Source of the DNA: Gammaproteobacteria bacterium
Lineage (GTDB): Bacteria; Pseudomonadota; Gammaproteobacteria; Pseudomonadales; Oceanobacteraceae
Direction: 5' to 3'
Assembly (NCBI GenBank): GCA_013373125.1
Contig: JABXIK010000108.1
Location: 1 to 45,371 of the forward strand
Length of the DNA stretch: 45,371 nt
Part shown: positions 1 through 9,500 of the stretch, piece after piece
How the letters are laid out: each line of letters begins with the position of its first letter
Numbering within the stretch: position 1 is the first letter of the stretch
Program-made: the position numbers and the translations under genes
Notes under the pieces: model-generated
Seen by the model: the letters and a program-made list of their open reading frames with translations, nothing else
Databases searched by the model: none
What the model was told of the DNA's origin: nothing

Positions 1-822
1 GAGCAACTTAAGCTTGTTATTCATAGCTCCGAAAAGCAATCAGCAAATATCTTGGCACTACTAGCGGCATCTTATTACAGTATTGAAGATTTCAAAACGG
101 GTTTACCATATATAGAAAGGGCATGTGATTTGACCGAAAAACCCAAGGAAGGTTGGTTGCAAATGGCTTTCTCAGGTAATTATCAAATCAAAAAAATGGA
201 CAAAGCTCTATTTTACGTTAATCAGCTTGTTTATCACTTCCCTGAAAAGAAAGATTATTGGCAGCAAAAAGCGGGTTTGCATCAAATCCTAGAGGATTAC
301 GAAAATGCATCTGCAACCAAAGAACTGGCCTATAAGAAAGGTTTTTTGGATAAGGAAAGTGACTTCATTAATCTTGGTCAATTGCTCGCTTCGCAAGGAG
401 AAGCTTACAAGGTCGCCTTGGCTTTGGAAAAGGCATTAGCCAGTAACTTAATTCCCAAGACAGAAAAAACGTTAAACCTTCAATTTCAATCCTGGCTGCA
501 AGCAAAAGAAATTGTTAAGGCAAGATTAAGTTTGGCAGAATTATTTACCATGTTTAAAGATGCAGATGATGGCTATCAATTGCTGCAATATTATATTGAT
601 GGGGAATTGTGGAAGGAAGCTGACACTTTGGCAGTTGAATTGCTTGAATTGAAACTCACAGATAAACAAAAGGGCAAGGTGTATCTCTACCATGGCATGG
701 TTAAATATAATCTAGGTGATACTCGCCAAGCCATGAAGCTACTGGGTAAATCTACCGCTTTTGAAAGCTCATCTAGCCAGGCAAAAAGCTGGATGAGCTA
801 CATTAAGCAAATGTCTGCTTAA
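1..822 (+). CDS. TPR repeat protein, TonB2-cluster type (5' truncated)
   Basis: The reading frame is open from the first base, so the true start lies upstream of the window; about 273 C-terminal residues are visible. The protein is helical throughout, with recurring A/L/Y/G spacing typical of tetratricopeptide repeats (for example near YYSIEDFKTGLPYIERA and YHGMVKYNLGDTRQAMKLL). The pattern of aromatic and Gly positions and the closing segment KSWMSYIKQM resemble the large TPR protein encoded beside TonB2-ExbB2-ExbD2 systems in vibrios and marine gammaproteobacteria, where it assists energy transfer to TonB-dependent receptors. The TonB genes would lie outside the window, so this assignment is inference from sequence style. 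Its stop codon interlocks with that of the convergent xthA. Confidence 0.7.
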   Translation, partial: EQLKLVIHSSEKQSANILALLAASYYSIEDFKTGLPYIERACDLTEKPKEGWLQMAFSGNYQIKKMDKALFYVNQLVYHFPEKKDYWQQKAGLHQILEDYENASATKELAYKKGFLDKESDFINLGQLLASQGEAYKVALALEKALASNLIPKTEKTLNLQFQSWLQAKEIVKARLSLAELFTMFKDADDGYQLLQYYIDGELWKEADTLAVELLELKLTDKQKGKVYLYHGMVKYNLGDTRQAMKLLGKSTAFESSSSQAKSWMSYIKQMSA

Positions 823-1634
823 TAATCTAACTCGATGAAAATAGGAGCGTGATCACTAGGTTTTTCCATGCCTCTAGTCTCATAGTCAATACCTGCATTC
901 ACTAAGCGCTGCGCAAGAGGCTTGGTGATCATAATAAGATCAATTCTCAGTCCTCGCTTGGGCGTATCTTCAAAGCCTTTACTGCGGTAGTCAAACCAAC
1001 TGAACCGATCAGTTACTTCTGGATTCAACATGCGGTAGCTATCTATCAATCCCCAGTCAATTAGGCGCTGAACCCATTCTCGTTCTTCTGGCAGAAATGC
1101 GCACTTTCCAGTTTTGAGCCAGCGCTTAGCATTGTTGTCACCAATACCTATGTCTAGGTCGATAGGTGCCACATTAATATCGCCCATAACAATGACATTA
1201 TCTGCAGGATTGAAGTTGCTTGTTAGGTATTCCAGTAGGTCTTTGTAATACTTTTCTTTAGCTGGGAATTTTGTCTCGTGACTGCGGCTTTCACCCTGAG
1301 GGAAATACCCATTAATGATGTGCATCACTTCATTATTAGGGGTTTTGTGACTAGTATGAATAAAGCGCTTTTGTGCTTCTTCGTCATCAGATGGGAAGCC
1401 TTTCTGCACGGTGATAGGTGCTTCATTTGATAGGGTGGCAACACCATAGTGGGCTTTTTGGCTGTGCACTTCCACATGCCAATTAAGAGCTGATATTTCA
1501 TCAAGTGGAAGCTGCTCCGGTGTTGCTTTTACTTCTTGTAAGCCAAGGATATCTGCATTCAAGCGGGATTTAATGGCTTCAAGTTGATGCATTCTGGCGC
1601 GAATGCCATTAACGTTAAATGAGACGATCTTCAT
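819..1634 (-). CDS. xthA: Exodeoxyribonuclease III
   Basis: ExoIII repairs DNA as an AP endonuclease and 3'-5' exonuclease/3'-phosphatase in the cytoplasm. The 271-residue product is close to the family length (268 in E. coli). Visible motifs are the metal ligand Glu34 in GLQEVK, the GDINVAP motif with catalytic Asp and Asn, the RGLRIDLIM segment, and the terminal SDHAP motif with catalytic His262. The frame stays open upstream to an ATG at 1706, but those 24 residues do not fit the family, would overlap the next gene's start and would cross a good -10 box. The start giving MKIVSFNVNG is therefore chosen. It converges on the upstream TPR gene with a 4-bp overlap and diverges from the DUF350 gene. 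Confidence 0.93.
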   Translation of the reverse strand: MKIVSFNVNGIRARMHQLEAIKSRLNADILGLQEVKATPEQLPLDEISALNWHVEVHSQKAHYGVATLSNEAPITVQKGFPSDDEEAQKRFIHTSHKTPNNEVMHIINGYFPQGESRSHETKFPAKEKYYKDLLEYLTSNFNPADNVIVMGDINVAPIDLDIGIGDNNAKRWLKTGKCAFLPEEREWVQRLIDWGLIDSYRMLNPEVTDRFSWFDYRSKGFEDTPKRGLRIDLIMITKPLAQRLVNAGIDYETRGMEKPSDHAPIFIELDY

Positions 1635-1667
1635 AGTATGGTCCGTGACTTTTGAAACAATACAGGC

Positions 1668-1673
1668 ATTATA
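1668..1673 (-). promoter_or_regulatory. Candidate -10 box for xthA
   Basis: The minus strand carries a perfect TATAAT here, which would place transcription start about 27 nt upstream of the xthA ATG at 1634. No good -35 hexamer is visible at 16-18 nt spacing (the region is T-rich), so this is a candidate only. Its position supports the shorter xthA start. Confidence 0.45.
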
Positions 1674-1704
1674 AGCACCTGACATTTTACGAAAAAGGTT
1701 TTTC

Positions 1705-2541
1705 ATGAATTGGTTGGTCTCAGACCCTTCTTACGCTCTTTTTTTAGTTGTAGATTTAATTGCAATCTTTACCTTGGTGGCAGCCATGCGATGGCTTAGC
1801 CGCTTTCTAGTTAAACCCACTGCACAGCACTCCGAAGCCAGTAATATAGAAAATGCTAGTGCCGTGATTGCTTTAATGCTGGCATTGACGGGGGTAACGT
1901 CAGGTGAATTCAGCCTTACTTTATGGGATGAATGGTTATTAGTGACCACATACGGTTTATTGGCCATTGTGTTGTTGAGACTAGGCGCTTGGACCCAAGA
2001 TAAGGTGGTATTACCAACATTAGATCTATCTGTGGCTACTCAGCATGGCAATATTGCAGCCGCTTATATTACTGGTGCACATCTGATTGGTACTGCGATT
2101 GTCATAAGAGCATCCATGGAGTGGTCTTCTCAAGATGCTAATTTGGGTATTTATGCATTACTGCTTGGCTTTGTATTATCACAATGCCTATTAGCACTTG
2201 AAACCCGTTTACGTTTAATTTGGACTTCTGGCGGTTTGCTCAAATCCATACGCGAATCAAACAAGGCTTCAATTATTAAAGCTGCGCTACAGCATATAGG
2301 CGCGGCCATGGCCATTAGTGGCAGTGCGCATTTTGCATCGGATTTAGATACTCAATGGCAGTTAGCGGTAGTGGCCTGGTTAGTTAGTTCGGTGGTTTTC
2401 TTACTGGCCTATCTTGCGCTGGCTGAATTATGTCTAAGAATCATTCTACCCAAGGATGAAGCTTATGAAGGCGGTCGAGCGGCTTTAGAAGGGGCGATCT
2501 ATCTAGGCTGGGGTTTTTTATTACCCGCACTAGCAAGTTAA
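1705..2541 (+). CDS. DUF350 family inner-membrane protein (duplicated domain)
   Basis: This 278-residue protein is strongly hydrophobic with about eight predicted membrane segments. Its two halves each look like a DUF350 unit (family of E. coli YjfL, about 130 residues with four segments). The first half carries NIENASAVIALMLALTGV and the second NIAAAYITGAHLIGTAIVIRA-like material, both resembling the conserved N-x-A-A/G helix start of DUF350. Molecular function is unknown for the family. The ATG follows a weak A/G-rich ribosome site and the gene is divergent from xthA. It stands alone: no polyamine-synthase-like or spermidine-related partner, which often accompanies DUF350 genes, is seen here. 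A bidirectional terminator follows immediately. Confidence 0.7.
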   Translation: MNWLVSDPSYALFLVVDLIAIFTLVAAMRWLSRFLVKPTAQHSEASNIENASAVIALMLALTGVTSGEFSLTLWDEWLLVTTYGLLAIVLLRLGAWTQDKVVLPTLDLSVATQHGNIAAAYITGAHLIGTAIVIRASMEWSSQDANLGIYALLLGFVLSQCLLALETRLRLIWTSGGLLKSIRESNKASIIKAALQHIGAAMAISGSAHFASDLDTQWQLAVVAWLVSSVVFLLAYLALAELCLRIILPKDEAYEGGRAALEGAIYLGWGFLLPALAS

Positions 2542-2542
2542 T

Positions 2543-2571
2543 AAAAAAGCGAGCAATATGCTCGCTTTTTT
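2543..2571. terminator. Bidirectional rho-independent terminator
   Basis: An A-run plus GCGAGC stem, AATAT loop and GCTCGC stem plus T-run form a 12-bp A/T-flanked hairpin. It has T-tracts in both directions, so it can terminate both the DUF350 gene (plus) and thiI (minus). Confidence 0.9.
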
Positions 2572-2582
2572 ATTTGCAGTAT

Positions 2583-4028
2583 TTAAGGTTTAAATACTTT
2601 CGCATGCTCAAATCCATTTTGCTTTAATTGTTCAGCATGTAACTGGCTCATGGTGCCTTTTGCACAATAAAGCAGTATATTTTTATCCGTTGGCAGCTCA
2701 TTCATACGACTGGTTAATTGATAAAAAGGTATTTTAACAATCTCATTGTTGGTCAAGTGCAGCGGGGCGCTTTCTTCTTCTTGTGGATGTCGAATATCCA
2801 CTATCAGATCGCTGGCACTTGGCACTTGCACTAACTCTACCTCAGTAACACCTTCAGTACTTGCTAAAACATTTTGTATGCGTTGAATGCTGGCTGATTC
2901 AATTGCTTTCTCTAAAACCGTAAAGTCGAAACGGGTTTCTTCGGCTTCAATTTTCTCTGGCTTAGCACGCGTAGTAGGCTTAACCGAGATAACCCCACAA
3001 TACTCAGGCATACTCGCAGCAAAATCATACACGCCGATTTTACGAGACAGATCGATAATATCTGGTTTATCCATGGTAATCAGTGGACGTAAAACTAACA
3101 TGTCGGTTACGGAATCAATAACGGTTAAGTTGCGTAAGGTTTGACTGGAAACCTGGGCAATACTTTCACCAGTCACTAGCGCCTCGATATCGAGTTGCTC
3201 GGCCACTTTGGTTGCAGCGCGTAACATCATGCGTTTTAAGATTACGCCCATTTGTGAATTATCAATATTTTGCAAAATTTCGCTGACCACATCTTCAAAT
3301 GGCACGGTCACAAATTTTACACCATGGGAAACAGCGAAGTTTTCCCAAAGATAATGAGCCACTTGCTTCACACCAATTTCGTGAGCGCTACCACCAAGGT
3401 TAAAAAATAAGAAGTGGGTTTGCATGCCGCGGCGGGACATTAAGTAACTAGCAACATTAGAATCAAAACCGCCAGACACAAGGGAAAGGACAGAATCCTG
3501 GCAACCTAATGGAAAGCCCCCCATGCCTTCATCAATGGCAGAAATAGTGTGCAAGCGTTGCTTGCGAATTTCCATGCGCACAGTGTATTCAGGATTTTTT
3601 AAATCCACTGATTTTGCTTCACAGTTTTGCATTAAGCCACCACCCACATACTGCTCAACATCAGTAGATTTGAAATCATGCTGCCCTGTGCGCTTAACGC
3701 GTACGCAAAATGTTTTGCCTTTAATGGAATCGGCATATACATCTTTAGCGATGTTATAAATATCATCGAAGGTGACGAAGTTATGTTCTTTAACGGTTAG
3801 GATGCGGGCAATACCCGGTATGCGCGTAAGGTGGTGACGTACAGCCATTTCCTGTGAATCATCCTGAATCACGACTTCAATGCTGTCCCATTGTCCTTGT
3901 ACGTAGGCATCAATATCAAAGTATTTTAAAGTGTCCTTAATGTTGCGACGTAACTGCACAATAAAGCGCTTGCGTACAGGCTTGGATTTAATGGTGATCT
4001 CAGGGAAGAGCTTGATAACAAATTTCAT
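2583..4028 (-). CDS. thiI: tRNA 4-thiouridine synthase / thiazole sulfurtransferase ThiI
   Basis: ThiI makes 4-thiouridine at tRNA position 8 and can pass sulfur to thiamine synthesis. The 481-residue protein has the full long-form architecture: N-terminal ferredoxin-like and THUMP domains (about 1-165), the PP-loop ATP-pyrophosphatase motif SGGFDS near residue 185, the conserved Cys in PEYCGVIS near 345, and a C-terminal rhodanese domain with persulfide-carrying Cys455 in YCAKGTM. Length matches E. coli ThiI (482). The N-terminus MKFVIKLFPEITIKS fits the family exactly, fixing the start. It lies downstream of the recombinase gene but has its own promoter candidate in the 90-nt gap. Confidence 0.96.
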   Translation of the reverse strand: MKFVIKLFPEITIKSKPVRKRFIVQLRRNIKDTLKYFDIDAYVQGQWDSIEVVIQDDSQEMAVRHHLTRIPGIARILTVKEHNFVTFDDIYNIAKDVYADSIKGKTFCVRVKRTGQHDFKSTDVEQYVGGGLMQNCEAKSVDLKNPEYTVRMEIRKQRLHTISAIDEGMGGFPLGCQDSVLSLVSGGFDSNVASYLMSRRGMQTHFLFFNLGGSAHEIGVKQVAHYLWENFAVSHGVKFVTVPFEDVVSEILQNIDNSQMGVILKRMMLRAATKVAEQLDIEALVTGESIAQVSSQTLRNLTVIDSVTDMLVLRPLITMDKPDIIDLSRKIGVYDFAASMPEYCGVISVKPTTRAKPEKIEAEETRFDFTVLEKAIESASIQRIQNVLASTEGVTEVELVQVPSASDLIVDIRHPQEEESAPLHLTNNEIVKIPFYQLTSRMNELPTDKNILLYCAKGTMSQLHAEQLKQNGFEHAKVFKP

Positions 4029-4060
4029 GGCAGATACTTGAGTGCTAAAAAATGGCGCGA

Positions 4061-4069
4061 ATTATATCA
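4061..4069 (-). promoter_or_regulatory. Extended -10 promoter for thiI
   Basis: Read on the minus strand this is TGATATAAT, a perfect extended -10 (TGn plus TATAAT), followed by a GC-rich discriminator TCGCGCC. It sits 33 nt upstream of the thiI ATG. The -35 region is weak, as is common with extended -10 promoters. It suggests thiI is transcribed separately from the recombinase gene. Confidence 0.6.
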
Positions 4070-4118
4070 AATTAGCCGCGAATTACGCAGCTCTATTGAG
4101 ATGGTTTGGCTATATCAA

Positions 4119-5360
4119 TTATAGCTCTTCAGGCGAGCGGCGAATTTTCTTGTTGATGGCACTGGCATGCCTTTCTCGTAGCTCCGAGTCGATGTACTTG
4201 TCTGTGGTGGCCATACTGGAGTGCCCAGCATCTTCTTTGACGTGCTCACGCGGGCGAATCTTCACGTCTTCAGATATACCTGTATGGCGCAACCAGTGGA
4301 CGGTAGCCACTTTAAGCTCAAGTGCCTCACTTTCTTGGCCTATCGCAACCAAGTTTTCATAAGCTTGATTAAAGCAGGACTGCACAAGATTTCGGATTTG
4401 GCGTGTACTGGTAACTGGGCCGTGTCCATGTATTTTTGATATAAGAGGCGTCTGTTCACCCAAATATGGCAGTGCGGATAGGCCCAAATGCGTGCGGTAA
4501 CGCTTTAGCGCCTCAAGCATGGCGTTGGATACCGTAATAATACGGCTCTTGTTACCTTTACCCACCACATGGAACCACCAGTTACGATCAGAATCCATGC
4601 GAAAATCGCCCATGACAGGCGTTGAGCGCTCATCAGCCACTAACTCGGAGATTCGCAAATACATGCCAAGCAAACAATTCAAAATGAACAGTGTACGCTC
4701 ATGTTGCGCCGCATCCTGTGCAGCCAGTGTTTCTGCAACGCGTATTACCTCATCCCATTGATAATTACTGATACGACGCACAGGGGCTCGATTTTGAGAC
4801 TTTTGAATAAAACGGCTTTTCTGGCGCACGAGAGCCACTGGATTGGCAGACAAGTACTCCTCTTGAATCAGAAAATTAAAAAAGGAGCTTAAAATGGCGA
4901 ATGAGGCTTGTATGGCTTTCTGTGAAGGCGAGTAATGCTTGGCATCTTTACGTGAGCCTGAGGATTTATCTGCTGGGACAACGAAAGGGCGCCATTCATT
5001 ATTGGCTATGCGCTCACCTTGCTTACTTTTAAAGCGAGATACATTTTTAAGTCCTATCCAAGACTCAGGAGGAGCTAAGCAAAACTCCATAAACTCTTCT
5101 ATGTGCTCCCTGCGAACATCCTGTAGGGAATATCCTTTTATCTGCCAAAGCCATTGAATTAGACGCTCAACTTCTCTGCGATAGGCATTAAATGTAGCGC
5201 TGCTGCCTTTATAGCTAAGCAAATATCTGAGGCTATAGAAATAATCTTGCTGATGAGCAGTAGAAAGGTTCGGCGCCAGTTGAGCAGCACTGATTTTGAA
5301 CGCATCTGGCAAGTATTCCAGATTATCAAAGATAGGCTGAGGGGCGCCGATTAAACTCAT
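4119..5360 (-). CDS. Tyrosine recombinase/phage-integrase family protein
   Basis: This 413-residue protein has the complete catalytic set of tyrosine recombinases: Arg236 in YLRISEL, Lys in GKGNKSR (268-273), His355 and Arg358 in HWLRHT, His380 in GHSSM, and nucleophile Tyr389 in TDKYI. An N-terminal SAM-like core-binding domain spans about 30-180 (TFNAYRREVERLIQW, AILSSFFNFLIQEEY). Residues about 95-145 form a longer than usual linker within it. It is not XerC or XerD, which are about 300 residues. The ATG lies 1 nt after the pyrC stop, so it is probably co-transcribed with pyrC. No cargo genes, excisionase or tRNA attachment target are nearby. The family is seen as a chromosomal gene in marine gammaproteobacteria, but its target site is not known to me. 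Confidence 0.88.
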   Translation of the reverse strand: MSLIGAPQPIFDNLEYLPDAFKISAAQLAPNLSTAHQQDYFYSLRYLLSYKGSSATFNAYRREVERLIQWLWQIKGYSLQDVRREHIEEFMEFCLAPPESWIGLKNVSRFKSKQGERIANNEWRPFVVPADKSSGSRKDAKHYSPSQKAIQASFAILSSFFNFLIQEEYLSANPVALVRQKSRFIQKSQNRAPVRRISNYQWDEVIRVAETLAAQDAAQHERTLFILNCLLGMYLRISELVADERSTPVMGDFRMDSDRNWWFHVVGKGNKSRIITVSNAMLEALKRYRTHLGLSALPYLGEQTPLISKIHGHGPVTSTRQIRNLVQSCFNQAYENLVAIGQESEALELKVATVHWLRHTGISEDVKIRPREHVKEDAGHSSMATTDKYIDSELRERHASAINKKIRRSPEEL

Positions 5361-5361
5361 A

Positions 5362-6399
5362 TTATGCTTTTACTTGCCATTTAAGGGTTTCACCGGCACG
5401 TAAAGGCACAATAACATCGCCAGCAAATGCCATGGCTTCAGGGGCTACCCAGTCTTGCTTCACAAGCGTGATGGTATCTGTGTTGCGTGCCATGCCGTAG
5501 AAATCCGGGCCGTTAAAGCTAGCGAATCCTTCTAGTTTATCTAAGGCGCCTAGTTCCTCGAATATCTCAGCGTACATTTCAATGGCCGCATAAGAAGTAA
5601 AGCAACCAGCACAACCACAAGCATTCTCTTTCGCTGAGCGAGCATGGGGGGCGGAATCGGTTCCTAAGAAGAAACGCTTATGCCCACTGGCCACCACCTC
5701 TTGCAGTGCTTGCTGGTGAATATTGCGCTTTAGAACTGGCAGGCAGAATAGGTGAGGGCGGATACCACCCACTAGCATGTGATTACGGTTAAACGCCAAA
5801 TGCTGAACCGTGATAGTGGCACCCACGTTGTCCCCCTGAGACTGTACAAAATCTGCAGAATCCTTGGTGGTAATGTGCTCAACAACCAATCGCATGTTAG
5901 GCACTTTAGCCACAAGAGGGGCTAAGATTTCATCTAGGAAAGCTTTCTCACGATCAAAGATGTCCACGTGGTTGTCTGTCACTTCACCATGTACTAACAA
6001 AGGCATGTTGTTTTCAGCAAGCGCTTGCGCAATAGCTTCTAGCTTGCCCAAGTCTGTAACACCTGAATCTGAATTGGTCGTAGCGCCAGCTGGATACAGC
6101 TTTGCCGCCACAACATGACCTGTCTTAGCCGCTTCTGCTATCAGTTCTGGTGTTGTGTTATCTGTAAGATACAACACCATAAGAGGGTCAAAGTTTGGAT
6201 GGTCTTTACTGTGTTGCAAAATTCGCTCGCGATATGCCATGGCTTGAGCGCCATCCATCACCGGAGGCTTAAGATTGGGCATGATGATAGCGCGTGACAT
6301 CACTCGAGCGGTTGAAGGAACAGTGTGCTGAAGCACATCCCCATCGCGTAAGTGTAAGTGCCAATCGTCCGGGCGAGTGATGATAAGTTGATCAGTCAT
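5362..6399 (-). CDS. pyrC: Dihydroorotase (class II, PyrC)
   Basis: PyrC cyclises carbamoyl-aspartate to dihydroorotate in pyrimidine synthesis. Metal-centre residues are all visible: His14 and His16 in HLHLRDGD, carboxylated Lys100 in [12 protein letters not shown], His137 in LLVHGEV, His175 in VEHITT and Asp248 in LGTDSAPH. The Cys-rich CGCAGC segment is also typical. Two in-frame ATGs exist, at 6411 and 6399. The downstream one is chosen because GGAAAG lies just upstream of it as a ribosome site, whereas the upstream ATG overlaps that site. The resulting 345 residues match the E. coli enzyme length. The recombinase gene starts 1 nt after its stop. Confidence 0.96.
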   Translation of the reverse strand: MTDQLIITRPDDWHLHLRDGDVLQHTVPSTARVMSRAIIMPNLKPPVMDGAQAMAYRERILQHSKDHPNFDPLMVLYLTDNTTPELIAEAAKTGHVVAAKLYPAGATTNSDSGVTDLGKLEAIAQALAENNMPLLVHGEVTDNHVDIFDREKAFLDEILAPLVAKVPNMRLVVEHITTKDSADFVQSQGDNVGATITVQHLAFNRNHMLVGGIRPHLFCLPVLKRNIHQQALQEVVASGHKRFFLGTDSAPHARSAKENACGCAGCFTSYAAIEMYAEIFEELGALDKLEGFASFNGPDFYGMARNTDTITLVKQDWVAPEAMAFAGDVIVPLRAGETLKWQVKA

Positions 6400-6422
6400 G
6401 CGTCTTTCCAAATCTGAGTTAA

Positions 6423-6435
6423 CGCACGCATTATA
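6423..6435 (-). promoter_or_regulatory. Candidate -10 and GC discriminator for pyrC
   Basis: On the minus strand TATAAT (6430-6435) is followed directly by GCGTGCG. This would start transcription roughly 20-25 nt before the pyrC ATG at 6399. The -35 region is poor. The GC-rich stretch after the -10 resembles those at thiI, rapA and purE. Confidence 0.5.
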
Positions 6436-6474
6436 CCTATGTAAGAGAAAAAGCTCATGAGGAATTCAAATATT

Positions 6475-6497
6475 AAAAAGGCGCCTCGCGGCGCCTT
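6475..6497 (-). terminator. Rho-independent terminator of the RND operon
   Basis: AAGGCGCC and its complement pair around a 4-nt loop, and on the minus strand the stem runs into TTTTT. It lies just after the pump gene stop at 6503 and separates the efflux operon from pyrC. Confidence 0.88.
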
Positions 6498-6502
6498 ACT
6501 TT

Positions 6503-9500
6503 TTAAGCTTTCTGGTGATCTTTTGCGATCAGCATATAGAAGGCCGGTACTATGAAGATGGTGAGTACCGTGCCTATGGACATACCACCAACGATTACCC
6601 AGCCGATTTGCTCGCGGCTTTCGGCACCAGCGCCCGTTGCTAATGCCAGAGGGATAGCACCAAGCACCATTGCAGCGGTTGTCATTAGGATAGGGCGAAG
6701 ACGCATCGATGCTGCTTCAACAACGGCTACAAGCTTCTCTTTGCCTTGCTCTTGTAGCTGATTAGCAAATTCAACAATCAAAATACCGTGCTTGGTAATT
6801 AAACCAACAAGCGTTAATAAGCCGATTTGACTGTATACATTTGCTGTACCGCCGCTGAGCCATAATGCTACAACTGCACCGAGTAAAGCAGGTGGTACAG
6901 AAAACATGATGATCAAAGGGCTTTTAAAGCTTTCAAACTGAGCCGCCAATACAAGATAGATAAATAACAATGCAAGAATGAATGTTTGCATCAAGCCAGC
7001 ACCTGCGCTTTTAAATTCACGGGTTTGACCTGCGTAATCCACTTGTACTGGAATTTGCATTTCTTTTGAAATTTCAGAAATTGCATTCTCAATAAATGCC
7101 AAGCCAGTTTCAACATCCACACCTGGTGCTAAACCCGCTTGCACAATGGCAGATTTTAATTTATTGAAATGGTTTAGCTCTTTAGGTGCGATGCTTTCTT
7201 TAATGGTTACCAAGTTAGAGAGTGGAATCATAACGCCGCCATTACCGCGAACATAGATTTGGCTAATATCTTGCGGGTTGGCGCGATCTTCTTTTTCTAC
7301 TTGTAGCATAACGTCATATTGTTCAGCGCCTTTCTTGTAGCGTGTCACTTCACGACCAGCCATCATGGTTTCTAATGTGCTACCTAACTCAGAAATTGCC
7401 ACCCCTAAATCAGCTGCCTTGTCACGGTTAACTGAAATATCGAGCTGTGGTTTATTGAGTTTTAAATCTGTGTCGGGTTGAGTGAAGATACCTGCGGTAT
7501 AAACTCGACCCATCAAAGCTTGCATGAAAGTATTCAGTGCTTCGTAGCCTTGTGTGGTTTGCACAACCACTTCAATTGGTCGAGAAATAATACTCTGACC
7601 AAGAGACGGTGGCAGCATAGGGAATGACATCACACCTGGAATCCCACCAAACATTGGCCCCATAATAGAATTGGCAATGGCTTGGGTAGAGCGCTCTCGA
7701 TCTTCCCAGTCATGAACTTTCAAGAAAGAAATACTATTGGTGGAGGAGGGGAAGCCTGTAATCATAAAATAGCGATCTTTTTCTGGAATGCCTGAATAAA
7801 CGGCTTCAATTTGTTTTGAATAGCGATCAACGTATTCAGTGCTGGAGCCTTCAGGTGCGATAGCAAAACCAATGATAAACCCGCGATCTTCTGTCGGCGC
7901 CAATTCACTTGGCAATAGCTTATAAAGAACACCCAAGCCAATTACTGTCAAAGCAGCAAGACCTGCTACCCACTTGGTTTTACTTAAAGATTTACTTAAT
8001 AGATTACGATAGAAATCCGTAAGGCCATTAAGAATCTCTTCACCTTTAAGATAAAACTTCCCAGGATTGCTTTCATGGCGCAGTATTTTAGACGACATCA
8101 TAGGTGCAAGTGTTAATGCCACAAATCCCGACACCATAACCGCACCAGCCAATGTTAACGCAAACTCTGTAAACAACTTTCCGGTTTGACCCGGAGTAAA
8201 AGCCACAGGAGCAAATACCGCTGCCAAGGTGAATGTCATGGCAATTACGGCAAAAGCAATTTCACGCATGCCTTTAAAAGCAGCATCTAAAGGTTTCATA
8301 CCTTCTTCGATGTAGCGGTAAATATTTTCCAGAACTACGATTGCATCATCCACCACAAGGCCGACAGCTAGTACAAGCGAAAGCAGGGTGAGTGTATTAA
8401 TACTAAATCCAAATAGCAGCATGATGCTAAACACACCAATTAATGAAACAGGAATGGTCATTAATGGAATCAGGGTGGCGCGCAAGTTACGTAGGAATAA
8501 AAAAATCACAACGATAACCAAGGCGATGGCTTCAAATATGGTGCTAAATACTGAATCAATTGAACGTGAAATAAATACAGAGGAATCATAAGCAATTTCA
8601 ACTTTCATGCCTTCAGGCAGGGCTTCACGTATAGCTGGTAGGCGTTCTTGAATGCCCTCGCTAACCGAAAGTGGATTGGCTGTTGATTGCTTAACAATAC
8701 CTAAGGCAATCGCATTTTTACTATTGAAACGAGTAACCACACGTTCACTTTTAGCAGCTTGCTCAATACGAGCTACATCTTTCAATCGAACCAAGTAGTC
8801 ATTGCTTTTACGTAGAATAATATTTTCAAATTCTACTTCTCGGTTAAGATCGGTTTGCGTAAGTACGGTAAACTCACGCTCAACACTCTCGATGCGCCCA
8901 GCTGGAACTTCGATGTTTTGTTGGCGAAGGGCAGTTTGAATTTCTTGAGGCGTAACATTTAAAGCTGCCATTTTGTTGCGATCTAACCAAATACGCATGG
9001 CATATTCACGCTCACCTGCAAGCATCACATTGGCGACACCCGGCACAGTTTGTAGAGGGTCTTTCACTTGGCGATCTGCATATTCAGTCACGTCTAATGG
9101 AGAGTGGCGATCACTAGAGAATGCCATCCAAATAATTGGTTGGGCATCTGCTTCTACTTTAGAAACAATCGGCTCCTCAATGCCAGAAGGCAGTTGCCCA
9201 CGAACACGCCCGACACGATCGCGCACATCATTCGCTGCGCTGTCTGCATCGCGATCTAGTTTAAAATATACGGTGATTTGTGATTTTTCTGAGCTGTTTT
9301 TAGAGACAAGGTAGTCGATGCCTTCTACACCCGAAAGTGAGTCTTCTAAAATTTGTGCAACTTGTGATTCCATTATGGAGGCATTAGCGCCCACATATAT
9401 GGTTTCAACTGTCACAACCGGTACGTCTATATTTGGATATTCGCGTACGGTTAATCGATCAAATGCAATAATGCCTAGTAGTACAACCAGTATATTTAAT

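Noticed and set aside
1635..1706. N-terminal extension of xthA from the ATG at 1706
   Set aside because: It does not match exonuclease III, crosses a TATAAT box and overlaps the start of the divergent DUF350 gene.
4042..4439. Plus-strand open frames antisense to the recombinase and thiI genes
   Set aside because: They are shadows of conserved minus-strand genes with biased codon positions and show no domain.
4029..6480. Integrated genetic element around the tyrosine recombinase
   Set aside because: Both neighbours (pyrC, thiI) are housekeeping genes, no direct repeats, tRNA fragment or cargo were seen by eye, and base composition does not change visibly.
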